64,000 nucleotides of DNA. It comes from CAYWIT01 sp964458415. GTDB taxonomy: Bacteria > Pseudomonadota > Alphaproteobacteria > Micavibrionales > UBA2020. Under the pieces are notes generated by a model. That model was not told the origin of the DNA and did not search any database. It saw only the letters and a program-made list of their open reading frames with translations. Of this stretch, positions 56,176 through 64,000 are shown in pieces; within the stretch, counting starts at the first letter, position 1, and every line of letters starts with the position of its first letter. Where the stretch lies: assembly GCA_964458415.1 (NCBI GenBank), contig CAYWIT010000007.1, positions 44,082 through 108,081 on the forward strand. Reading direction: 5' to 3'. A program made the position numbers and the translations under genes.

Positions 56176-59109
56176 TTAAATACGCGCCAAAAGCCCTTTT
56201 ACGACTTGCGGCCTATGCGCGATATCACGGGCTATAAACCTCAAAACTTTGAGACCTTGCGCCTTCACATAAGCATCCCGCCGCGCATCGTGCTCCACAG
56301 CCTCTGCGGTCAAATGGACATCGCCATCAACCTCGACGTCATAGCGCTGCCCGGAAGCGGCGTTGACAAGGAAGTCCAGCCGATACCCCCCGATTTCGTA
56401 CTGGGGTATGTAGCTTAACCCCAGCTCGTCAAGAACGTTGGCCAGCCCTTTCTCAGCAAAGTTCAGGGGATGCCGCTGCCGCTTTTGCAGCTTCTCTGCG
56501 TAATTCGCCAGCTCATACAGCGGCGTGTCCGGGGATACTTTCTGGCAGGCGTGAATATCCCCGATGATGTACAGCAAGTTCTTTGCCCGCGTCACAGTGA
56601 CGTTAATCAGGTCATTCTGAGCCGAGGCGAATTTGACAAGATGCTTCTCCATATTTTCAGCGACCACCGGGGAGTAGACCAGAACATCGCATTCGCTTCC
56701 CTGAAAGCTGTGTGCCGTGCCGATGGTGAAGCGGTTTTCTACTGCTTTAAACCAAGGAAGGCGCGAAAACGCCTTGTTAAGTTCAGCCACCTGCCTACGG
56801 AATGGAGTTATTATCCCGTAAGTCAAATCAGGTGCTGCAAACAATCCCTGTTGCGCCCATTTGTCGAACAGCTCGACCGCTTTGCTAACTTCATCGGGAT
56901 TCCAAGCGCCTTTTTGTTCTTTAACAACGCTTCCTTCCGTGTGATGCCATATCAGTCCGGTTTCCTGTATTGGCAGCTTGCTGAATTGGTTCAAAGATGT
57001 TTGAGTGACCAGCTTCCCATCGTAGAAGTTAAAATTTGAGAACTCAATAATGTCGGGGTGGCAGCGGTAATGCTGCTTCAGGAACGAAGCACAATCCGTC
57101 GATGCAAACGCACGGTCAAAAGCTGACCTTGTTGTAAAACACCAATTGTCAATAACATCTTCTACACCAGACGCCTTTGCTATTGCATATTCAACTTCGT
57201 CTTTTATTGACGTGATATGCCTAAATTGCTCGGGATCGCCAATAAAGACAGCTCTTTTGGCGCGGTACAGCAGGGGGATGACCGATGGGATATCACACTG
57301 ACCCGCCTCATCAATGACAACCAAATTAAAAACGCCATCTTGCAGAGGGATGGAATTGTTTATCGACTGGTTTGTCGTGATCCAAGCGGGGAAAAAGCGC
57401 TTTAAGTCATCCAGTGACTTTCTGAGCCGCTTGAAGCGGCCTGAGCTGAGGTCGCCCACGTCCTTGAAGTAGTTATTGACGGCCTCGATTGCGTCTTTCT
57501 GGTGGGGATGAATATTCTCCAGCCATTTTTTATCAAACAGCTTTTGGGAGATGTCTGTTTTTTCGTTCTTTAGCTCATGTAAGTCACCCACTGACGGGAG
57601 TTGCGCTATTTTAGCTTCCAGCTGTCTGCGCTGAGAAATGTACATACCCCAGTTCTGGTGAAGGGACATATACTCCGCTGTTCTTCTCGCCCTCTTCAAG
57701 GCATCGTCCCAGTCTTCATCAATAAGAAACATGCCCGAAAGATCAGTAAAATCATTATTTTCAGCAACAATACTGTTCAGCAGGGCGTTGTGTTTTTCCC
57801 GGAAAGCGTCCAATCCAAATAGTGCGCGGCGCAGCCACAGGCCAATTCCCGGCGTACTGTGCCTTTTATATCTTTTGAAGTTACCCAGTAGCGGAGGGTC
57901 TTTATCCTTGAATTGCTGATCCCAGTTTTCGGGGAGCTTCCGGAGAATTGCGGCTTCTTTGGAATACAGTTCGCCGATTTTTTCTTGTAAAACTCGCGCC
58001 TGTTCGAGCCCCGCAAGTGTCTGCTCTATTTTATGTTCTATCTCGGAAAACTTTGTTGTATCCTGATCCAATTCCTGCTGATTAAAAGCGGTTCCCCGCA
58101 GGCGCTCAAGCAAAGCCGATATGCTCTTGTGGCATTCCTCTATCTTCACCTGATTGCCCAAGCGCATCGTCCAGCTTCCAACACTGTTCATGCTTTGGCC
58201 GAGGCGCTGATAAACTCCATCAACAGGCATATTGTTGTTGCTGGCGAATAGAACCGTCTGGTTGTTAAAAACCGCGCTGGCGATGAGCGCTGTGACCACC
58301 TGCGTTTTACCCGTGCCGGGAGGGCCGGTAACGACCGTCAGGGGGGCTTGCAGCCCTTTTCTTACAGCATCTTCTTGCTGTTCGTTCAGCGTGCTGGTTT
58401 CCAAGATGGATGGTGAATCTTTTTTCTGAAATTCGGGTGCGCCTTTGCTTCCCTGAACGTAGAATTTAAGGGCCGTCTCCTTGCTGAGAGCATCGCCGTT
58501 TTTGAAAAGCTGCCGCAGTTCATAGCGCAGCTTGTCTTTCATGCCGCCCTTGTTCGTGCGGAACAGAATAGGCACGTCGAGCAGGGCGTCCGAAGAAGAG
58601 ATGTACTCCTTTGCAGCGTTCATCCGTGCCTCAAAACTGCCAAACTCGCCTTCGAGCTCGTCGCAAATCTCCTCTATCTCCTCGGCACTGTACCGGCCAA
58701 GAAAATTGGCCCGGTTGACCGAGAAGTTTTTTATCTTGGGAAAAAGATGGAGCGTCTGGTCGTCCGTAAAGCTCGCCGTAACCTCGACAAAAAAGAGGGG
58801 CGAGATCATATCTTTCTGGTCATTAAAAATCGGAAAGCCGTAATGAAGATCAACCAAGCTTTCCTCGTCGGCTGATCTATCTAGAATAAACTTCCTCTCT
58901 CTATCATCCGACAAGACGAGCTCCAGCTCGGGCAAGCCCTGCGAGAAAAGCTGCTCTTTTGCCCCTTTATTGGGTCGAATAAAAGTTTGGTACTCTTGAT
59001 TTTTTCTCAGTTTTAGCTGAGCTGCCTGTTCAGCATCCATGCAACTCAAGTAGTATTTCAGTAAGGATTGAAACTTTTGCTGATCCATCATTTCAGAGCG
59101 GGTTATCAA
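56176..59109 (-). CDS. UPF1-like SF1 helicase with C-terminal DUF559/Vsr-like nuclease domain
   Basis: This 977-residue protein is a superfamily 1 helicase: Walker A GPPGTGKT at residues 262-269, Walker B VVIDEAGQCD, motif III FIGDPEQFRHI, motif IV QHYRCHPDIIEF, motif V TAHSFQGSECDVLVYS and motif VI VTVTRAKNLLYI. A long helical insertion separates motifs I and II. The last 90 residues fit a PD-(D/E)xK-like nuclease of the DUF559/MTES_1575 kind (YRLDFLVN, then YDVEVDGDVHL, then RRDAYVKAQGLKVLRF). The start is TTG at 59109, overlapping the Res stop; ATG at 59091 is an alternative. It is the third gene of a coupled operon. Confidence 0.85.
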   Translation of the reverse strand: MITRSEMMDQQKFQSLLKYYLSCMDAEQAAQLKLRKNQEYQTFIRPNKGAKEQLFSQGLPELELVLSDDRERKFILDRSADEESLVDLHYGFPIFNDQKDMISPLFFVEVTASFTDDQTLHLFPKIKNFSVNRANFLGRYSAEEIEEICDELEGEFGSFEARMNAAKEYISSSDALLDVPILFRTNKGGMKDKLRYELRQLFKNGDALSKETALKFYVQGSKGAPEFQKKDSPSILETSTLNEQQEDAVRKGLQAPLTVVTGPPGTGKTQVVTALIASAVFNNQTVLFASNNNMPVDGVYQRLGQSMNSVGSWTMRLGNQVKIEECHKSISALLERLRGTAFNQQELDQDTTKFSEIEHKIEQTLAGLEQARVLQEKIGELYSKEAAILRKLPENWDQQFKDKDPPLLGNFKRYKRHSTPGIGLWLRRALFGLDAFREKHNALLNSIVAENNDFTDLSGMFLIDEDWDDALKRARRTAEYMSLHQNWGMYISQRRQLEAKIAQLPSVGDLHELKNEKTDISQKLFDKKWLENIHPHQKDAIEAVNNYFKDVGDLSSGRFKRLRKSLDDLKRFFPAWITTNQSINNSIPLQDGVFNLVVIDEAGQCDIPSVIPLLYRAKRAVFIGDPEQFRHITSIKDEVEYAIAKASGVEDVIDNWCFTTRSAFDRAFASTDCASFLKQHYRCHPDIIEFSNFNFYDGKLVTQTSLNQFSKLPIQETGLIWHHTEGSVVKEQKGAWNPDEVSKAVELFDKWAQQGLFAAPDLTYGIITPFRRQVAELNKAFSRLPWFKAVENRFTIGTAHSFQGSECDVLVYSPVVAENMEKHLVKFASAQNDLINVTVTRAKNLLYIIGDIHACQKVSPDTPLYELANYAEKLQKRQRHPLNFAEKGLANVLDELGLSYIPQYEIGGYRLDFLVNAASGQRYDVEVDGDVHLTAEAVEHDARRDAYVKAQGLKVLRFIARDIAHRPQVVKGLLARI

Positions 59110-62057
59110 AATTTAACTTCGGAGAGTTTTGTTACAACCTCAAAATCAACATTTAGCGTATCAAAATGCTTCTTGCCGCACTTGATTTTCTGGTTCTCCT
59201 TTGTCCGACGCTCTTCGTCATCAAGGGTGCTTTTTGTTTCCCTGACAAAATACAGTTTCTTTTCGCGCTCGGTTACAAAAGCCCAATCTGGATTGTAAGT
59301 GCCGATAGGCGTATCAATCTTGAACCAACGGGGCAGTTTAACGAATAACTTGACGTTTTCATTGGAGTCGAGGTCTTGGGCGAATTGACGCTCCACCTCG
59401 GACTCGTATTCAATGGCGTCATAAAGAGATTTATTCTGGTTCTGAACAGGATAGAGGTTGACCAGATATCTTGTGAGCTCATTATCATTCTGCGGCTCAA
59501 ATAGGCTCATTTCCCAATATTGAGAAACCTTTTGGTACTTTATGCCTTCGAGCATAAGGTCATGCAAAGCCCGTGAGATTTCCCGCGCCACAAGAGACAT
59601 GAAATGCTGCGGATTAACCTTGAAGTCGGGCAGCCTGCCTGATTTTTTCAAGATTTCAACCAGCGTGTGCCGCGTCAGTTCCGTTTCCTTCTGTAAGAAA
59701 GCAAGAATATCAGGCAGAACGTTGACAGACGCGAGCTCTTCCGTGCGCGTATCCAGCTCTCTGTCCGCTTCTACGCCAGCCTCGGAAACGCGAATGTCCA
59801 CTTTTTTGATTAAAATTTTGACAGGCGTAATTTTTTCCATGCCTTTAATGCGCTCTGTAGCCTTTTCGACTAACTTCTTCGTGTCGAAGGCGACGCGGTA
59901 GCGTGTGCGCTGCCTGATCTTCTCCCAAAGCGCCTTGAAATCGTCACTAAGATGGACTTCCTTGTTAAACTTAACCTGCTTACGGTCTTTTGCGTTGGCT
60001 ATTCTGTTCTTGAATAGATAACGCTTCATTTCGTCCACAATAGCGGCTTTCAGGTCTGTAAATTCATCAGGAATAGATAGCTTGAATTTCGGGTCTTTGG
60101 GGTTAAAAGATGCCTGTATCTCCCCTTCAGGATTGATGTAACCTGCCGTTACAAGGCTATCCCATATTTTTGCAGACATATCCTGCCCGATAGCTTTATC
60201 TTCTCCTTTGTCATTTTCCCTGAGGATTCTAGCAAAGGCGATTTTTTCAATCTTTCCAAATTTAATCCCGAAGTCCCGCTCATATTCCGTCTGCAAGGAC
60301 GATGCAAAATCTTCATATGACTCGCTGGCAACAACGGTCAGACGGTTAATGTTGTCATCAAAAACCCTGTCCCCCTTATCATTGACAGGAAGGCGCAGGC
60401 CACGGCCAATCTGCTGCCGGCGCTCGGTTTCAGAACCCACCTCTCGCAGGGTACAGATTTGAAAGACGTTTGGATTATCCCACCCTTCGCGCAGAGCGGT
60501 ATGGCTGAAAATGAACCTTAACGGCTCGACGGGGTCAAGAAGGCGCTCCTTATCGCGCATAATCAGGCTGTAAGTATCCTCGTCGTCCTTAGTGTCGCCT
60601 CTGGTATCCTTTGCTTTACCGCTTTTATCTTGCGAGAAGTATCCGTTATGCACCTGAGTGGCTTCATAAGGGATAATTCCTTTGTAAATGGGCCTTTCGG
60701 ACAGTTTCTTATAGGCTTCCTCAAACCATAGTCCGATTTTTCCAAGTCCTGTCGTGCCGTCTTCGTTATAGATGCGATAGTTTTTAACCTGATCCACGAA
60801 AAACAGTGAAAGAACCTTGATGCCTTTGTTCTTGTAGACACGCTCTTTTTTGAAATGCTGTTCAACAGTTTCAAAGACCTGCGTCTTCAAAATTTCATCA
60901 CCAAGGCCTCCCATACTTTGGCCTTTTTTGAGGAATTTACCATTGTTGAACTCGATGTATTCCTCGCCGGGAGTACAGTCAATGTTACGGACGATAAAAC
61001 CGTCCTTATATGCTTCGCGCTCACCGGATTTGATAAACAGTTGATCTCCCTGCTTAACAGTTATTTTGGCAGGCTTTATAACGCCCCCAGCGCCTTCTTT
61101 GTGAATTTCGATCTTTGCTTTGATGCCATTGCTATTGTCTGTGCTAATTAATTGCACATAGGCGTCATTAAAAGAGTCGTCCGATCGGATGGAAGCAACT
61201 TCAATGCGTTTTACAAGGCGTAGGTCATAAGCTTTAACAGGGTCGAGTTTGTAAAGCAGATTATATGGATTACGGTGCGTGGCGGAGTAACGCAGGGTGC
61301 AGCAAGAGTTAAGCTGTGTCAGGGCGGCACGGGAGGCCTCACCCTCAACGCTCTGCGGCTCGTCAATGATGACGATGGGGCTTGTATCCCTGATAAACTC
61401 AATCGGGGCGCGGCCTGACATTTTATCGGACTCGCGGCGCATGATATTATCGTCGCGCTGAAAGGACTGAATATTGACAATCATTATCTGAAGCTGGTTT
61501 CCACCCGCAAACTGGCGGACTTTTCCCAGTTTGCTGGAGTCGTAAACAAACGGATCAAACGGAATATTATTGTATAGCGTCTTGAAATGCTCCTTGGTCA
61601 TTTCAATGCTTTTAAGAACACCCTCTCGAATAGGAACGGACGGCACAACAATAATGAACTTTTTAAAGCCATAGTTTTTATTCAGCTCAAAAATTGTTCT
61701 CAGGTAAACGTAGGTTTTACCTGTTCCGGTTTCCATTTCGACGGAGAAGTTGCGCCCGTGGATAAGAGGGCTATCCATATCCTGTACTTCATCTACATTT
61801 TGAACATCGTCGAAAAAGGAAGAAACCTTCGGAATGCCATTTCGTTCCTGAACTTTGTGAATGTTCTCCAGTAACGCTTCGTCGGGAAGGATAAGATTAT
61901 TCCCTACACTCTGGTTTTCCAGCTTCATTCCCACTTGGCCGCTTGTACCACTGATTTCAAAAGTAGACTGCGCGATGGGCTGGCCGTCGAAAATATCCAC
62001 GACGGCGCTGATCGCGTCGTGCTGATAGTCCAGAGATGGGTCGAATTTGAGTTTCAT
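59106..62057 (-). CDS. Type III restriction Res-like helicase-nuclease
   Basis: This 983-residue protein has the length and order of type III Res subunits. Helicase motifs are METGTGKT (residues 108-115), VVIIDEPQSVEGE (a DEPQ box), RYSATH, and RQQIGRGLRLPV. The C-terminal endonuclease shows YNPDWAFVTE and LYFVRETKST, matching PD...ExK. No Mod (N6-adenine methyltransferase) gene is in the window, so it is not a standard type III pair. The ATG at 62057 follows the upstream stop with no gap, and its own stop overlaps the next start. All catalytic motifs look intact. Confidence 0.9.
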   Translation of the reverse strand: MKLKFDPSLDYQHDAISAVVDIFDGQPIAQSTFEISGTSGQVGMKLENQSVGNNLILPDEALLENIHKVQERNGIPKVSSFFDDVQNVDEVQDMDSPLIHGRNFSVEMETGTGKTYVYLRTIFELNKNYGFKKFIIVVPSVPIREGVLKSIEMTKEHFKTLYNNIPFDPFVYDSSKLGKVRQFAGGNQLQIMIVNIQSFQRDDNIMRRESDKMSGRAPIEFIRDTSPIVIIDEPQSVEGEASRAALTQLNSCCTLRYSATHRNPYNLLYKLDPVKAYDLRLVKRIEVASIRSDDSFNDAYVQLISTDNSNGIKAKIEIHKEGAGGVIKPAKITVKQGDQLFIKSGEREAYKDGFIVRNIDCTPGEEYIEFNNGKFLKKGQSMGGLGDEILKTQVFETVEQHFKKERVYKNKGIKVLSLFFVDQVKNYRIYNEDGTTGLGKIGLWFEEAYKKLSERPIYKGIIPYEATQVHNGYFSQDKSGKAKDTRGDTKDDEDTYSLIMRDKERLLDPVEPLRFIFSHTALREGWDNPNVFQICTLREVGSETERRQQIGRGLRLPVNDKGDRVFDDNINRLTVVASESYEDFASSLQTEYERDFGIKFGKIEKIAFARILRENDKGEDKAIGQDMSAKIWDSLVTAGYINPEGEIQASFNPKDPKFKLSIPDEFTDLKAAIVDEMKRYLFKNRIANAKDRKQVKFNKEVHLSDDFKALWEKIRQRTRYRVAFDTKKLVEKATERIKGMEKITPVKILIKKVDIRVSEAGVEADRELDTRTEELASVNVLPDILAFLQKETELTRHTLVEILKKSGRLPDFKVNPQHFMSLVAREISRALHDLMLEGIKYQKVSQYWEMSLFEPQNDNELTRYLVNLYPVQNQNKSLYDAIEYESEVERQFAQDLDSNENVKLFVKLPRWFKIDTPIGTYNPDWAFVTEREKKLYFVRETKSTLDDEERRTKENQKIKCGKKHFDTLNVDFEVVTKLSEVKF

Positions 62058-63995
62058 TCAGTTAATACCCAGCTCTTGAAAGAATGCTTCATGCCGGAGA
62101 CGTGCGTCTTTGACAATCTGATCATATTCTATAATTTCCACGTATGCTCCAAAGGATTTATTAAAGCCAAAGAATCCTCTGTTCCCGGGCAGGGATTGGT
62201 TGATCCCGTACTCTTCCAACGTTCTGCGCATTTTTGGAGTGATGTCGCAGACAATGTAACAAAAGAAGGGAGTATCATCCTTAATGCTAGTAATCAGCTT
62301 GCCATCTTTGTCATTGATTTTCCCCTCTTTGAGGGCGCGAATATAACCATAGACTTGTTTTACAGGGTTTTCGTCATCAGTATAGTCATCCCTGGCAGGC
62401 CGCTTAAACTCAACAATAACGACCGGCTGATCCGTGCCGGAACGATGAAGAAGATTGCTGCCTTGAAATAGAGCAAGATCGGGCCGTTCTTTACATTCCG
62501 AAGACTCAACATACTTACTTATGTTCTGGTCGGACGCCCAAAAATCATAATAAGCCAAGCGATCATCTATAAGCCATAGATGATGCTGACCATATTTAAT
62601 CTGGCTGGAGTCAACCTTAAGCGGGCAAATAATTTTATGAATTGCCTCTTCTTTGTATTTCTTTTTATTCTCTTTGTCTTCAAATCCTAGACGGCTTTCC
62701 AACAGATCAATGATGGATTTCCTCTTGGCAACGTACTCCACCAAAGAAGCTTTTCCTTGCTCCCCAATTTTTTCTACTAGGCTGGAAAATATATTCTCAT
62801 AATCTTCAATTGTATCCGGGTCTTTATCCGGCCCAACGACTTTGCTCAAATCCCGCTTCGTATCACGGCTCTCACGAAAATCGTGGATGGACATTTCGCT
62901 ATATACTTCCTCTTCCGTACGCTTATTCAAGGGCAGTTCACGAGCGAAATCTTTTGGGTTTTTCACCAAGTATTTATAGCGAGGGAAGTTATCTATAACT
63001 TTCGTAACTGTTTGAGCTTTTTGCTCGATTAGCGCGTCTATAGGCTCTTTAAGATATTCCTTTGCACGCGCTTCAGATTTTTTCTTAATCTCCTTAAGGC
63101 GATCTAGTTCAATATCAAAGTGATTTCTTTCCTGAGAGACCTTTGCATCTAAGTAGTCACTGGAAACAATCCCAACGTAAGCAACGCTATTATCTTCATA
63201 TTGAAAATATGTACTCAATCCTGTTTGGTTATTTATAACGTGTTCAGTCACGACCCTATCGTGCGCAGAAAAGAAGATTTTATGTTCTTGGCTCGCCACG
63301 AGAGCTTTACTCAGGAGAAGATGTCGCATTCTAAACTTTTCGCTATCTTCTGTCTCAAAAAGATCATCTACGGCATTAAACGTGTTTTCCTCAATTATCT
63401 GAGGGATATTAAATGTCTGATCAGAATCTTCAACTACGATGTCCGGACATGCACCGCCGATAAAGATGGGCAGAAAGTGTGCGATGATTTTGTGCACAAT
63501 CAACTCAGACTTTACCGGGCATTTGCTACTGTATCCATCTTTGAGATTTTTCAGGAAAACGGTTGTACGTATATCTGTTACACCAGCACCATCCTCCAGT
63601 TTGTATTTTTTAATGGAGTTTTCATTGTCCATTACAAAATCAAAGCTGCGGATACGTATCTTCCCCGCATCAAAGAAGAGGCTTTGTATATATATGCTGT
63701 CAAATACCTTGAGCCATGTAAGGCGGCCTACGCCCTTGCCGCCTTTTTTAACCTTATGCAGGGAGTCATAAGTCAAAAAAGAGTCGAAATTAGCCTCCGT
63801 CAAGCCCACGCCGTTATCCTCAACAGAAAATGAAGTGGGGTGCCCTTCCTTATTACGGTGGATATAAATCCTTACATGCCCCTTGGTGATCCAGTCATCG
63901 GAAAAACGCTCCTGAATAGCGTGAATGCCATTACTGATCGCTTCGAATTGTAATACCCCCTAAGAATAGAGGTGTTCAGAAGTAGAATTTTCCAT
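62058..63995 (-). pseudogene. GHKL ATPase with C-terminal PD-(D/E)xK nuclease, in-frame amber codon at its 5' end
   Basis: From an ATG at 63995 the frame has 645 codons with one TAG at codon 12 (63960-63962). The GHKL fold is clear: N box FEAISNGIHAI right after the stop, G1 box VEDNGVGL (Asp60) and lid KGGKGVGRLTW (residues 84-94). The C-terminal end has PDLALF (Asp506) and VVIVEFKRP (Glu529, Lys531), a nuclease motif. Without the stop it would be a complete ATPase-nuclease. The next in-frame start, GTG at 63809, would remove the N box and G1 Asp. True start may lie beyond 64000. It heads the three-gene operon. Confidence 0.75.
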
Positions 63996-64000
63996 TAACT

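Overview
The window reads as chromosome from an alphaproteobacterium of moderate GC content. The family placement is inference from gene content, since no rRNA is present: a pyrB / plsY-dprA-topA-rnr block, rpoN-hpf-ptsN, a UbiM-type ubiquinone hydroxylase, a CZB-GGDEF cyclase, psd-pssA and an initiator-tRNA attachment site. Free-living, environmental or Micavibrio-like lineages would all fit; I cannot name the genus.

Positions 1 to about 44,900 are dense housekeeping DNA with many 1-4 nt gene overlaps. From the left: a type IV pilus secretin cut by the window edge with a one-domain response regulator, and a divergent prepilin peptidase; a CaiB-type CoA-transferase and pyrB; an ankyrin protein standing where pyrC is often found; plsY-dprA-topA-rnr; a SulP transporter; two diguanylate cyclases, one closely matching zinc-sensing DgcZ; psd-pssA; a ComM-type ATPase; ubiM-rocD divergent from ald; a peptide-type ABC operon without ATPase genes; a TPP enzyme coupled to a VanX-like peptidase with an altered zinc ligand; rpoN-hpf-ptsN; tadA; a pseudouridine synthase coupled to an RND efflux pair; a CPA2 antiporter; and an OmpA-like lipoprotein ending in a strong terminator.

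At tRNA-Arg(ACG) (44,830-44,906) the character changes. From there to the right edge (about 19 kb) the DNA is more AT-rich and consists of mobile-element remnants and conflict genes: a GIY-YIG protein divergent from an XRE regulator across a perfect palindrome; a nested inverted-repeat array; two HEPN-like proteins; a primase/helicase remnant beside a short integrase; a C5 cytosine methyltransferase beside a truncated putative GHKL partner; an integrase that has lost its catalytic end and is fused to that partner; a 46-bp 3' piece of tRNA-fMet that looks like an att site; a metallophosphoesterase; and a HipBA module with two phased operators.

The strongest candidate for an undescribed system is the last operon (56,176 to about 63,995, minus strand). 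It has three large, translationally coupled genes: a GHKL (Hsp90/MORC-like) ATPase with a C-terminal PD-(D/E)xK-like nuclease, a type III Res-like helicase-nuclease without a Mod methyltransferase, and a UPF1-like SF1 helicase with a DUF559/Vsr-like nuclease end. All three pair an ATPase with a putative nuclease. The first gene carries an in-frame amber codon at its start, so this copy may be inactive or wrongly assembled there.
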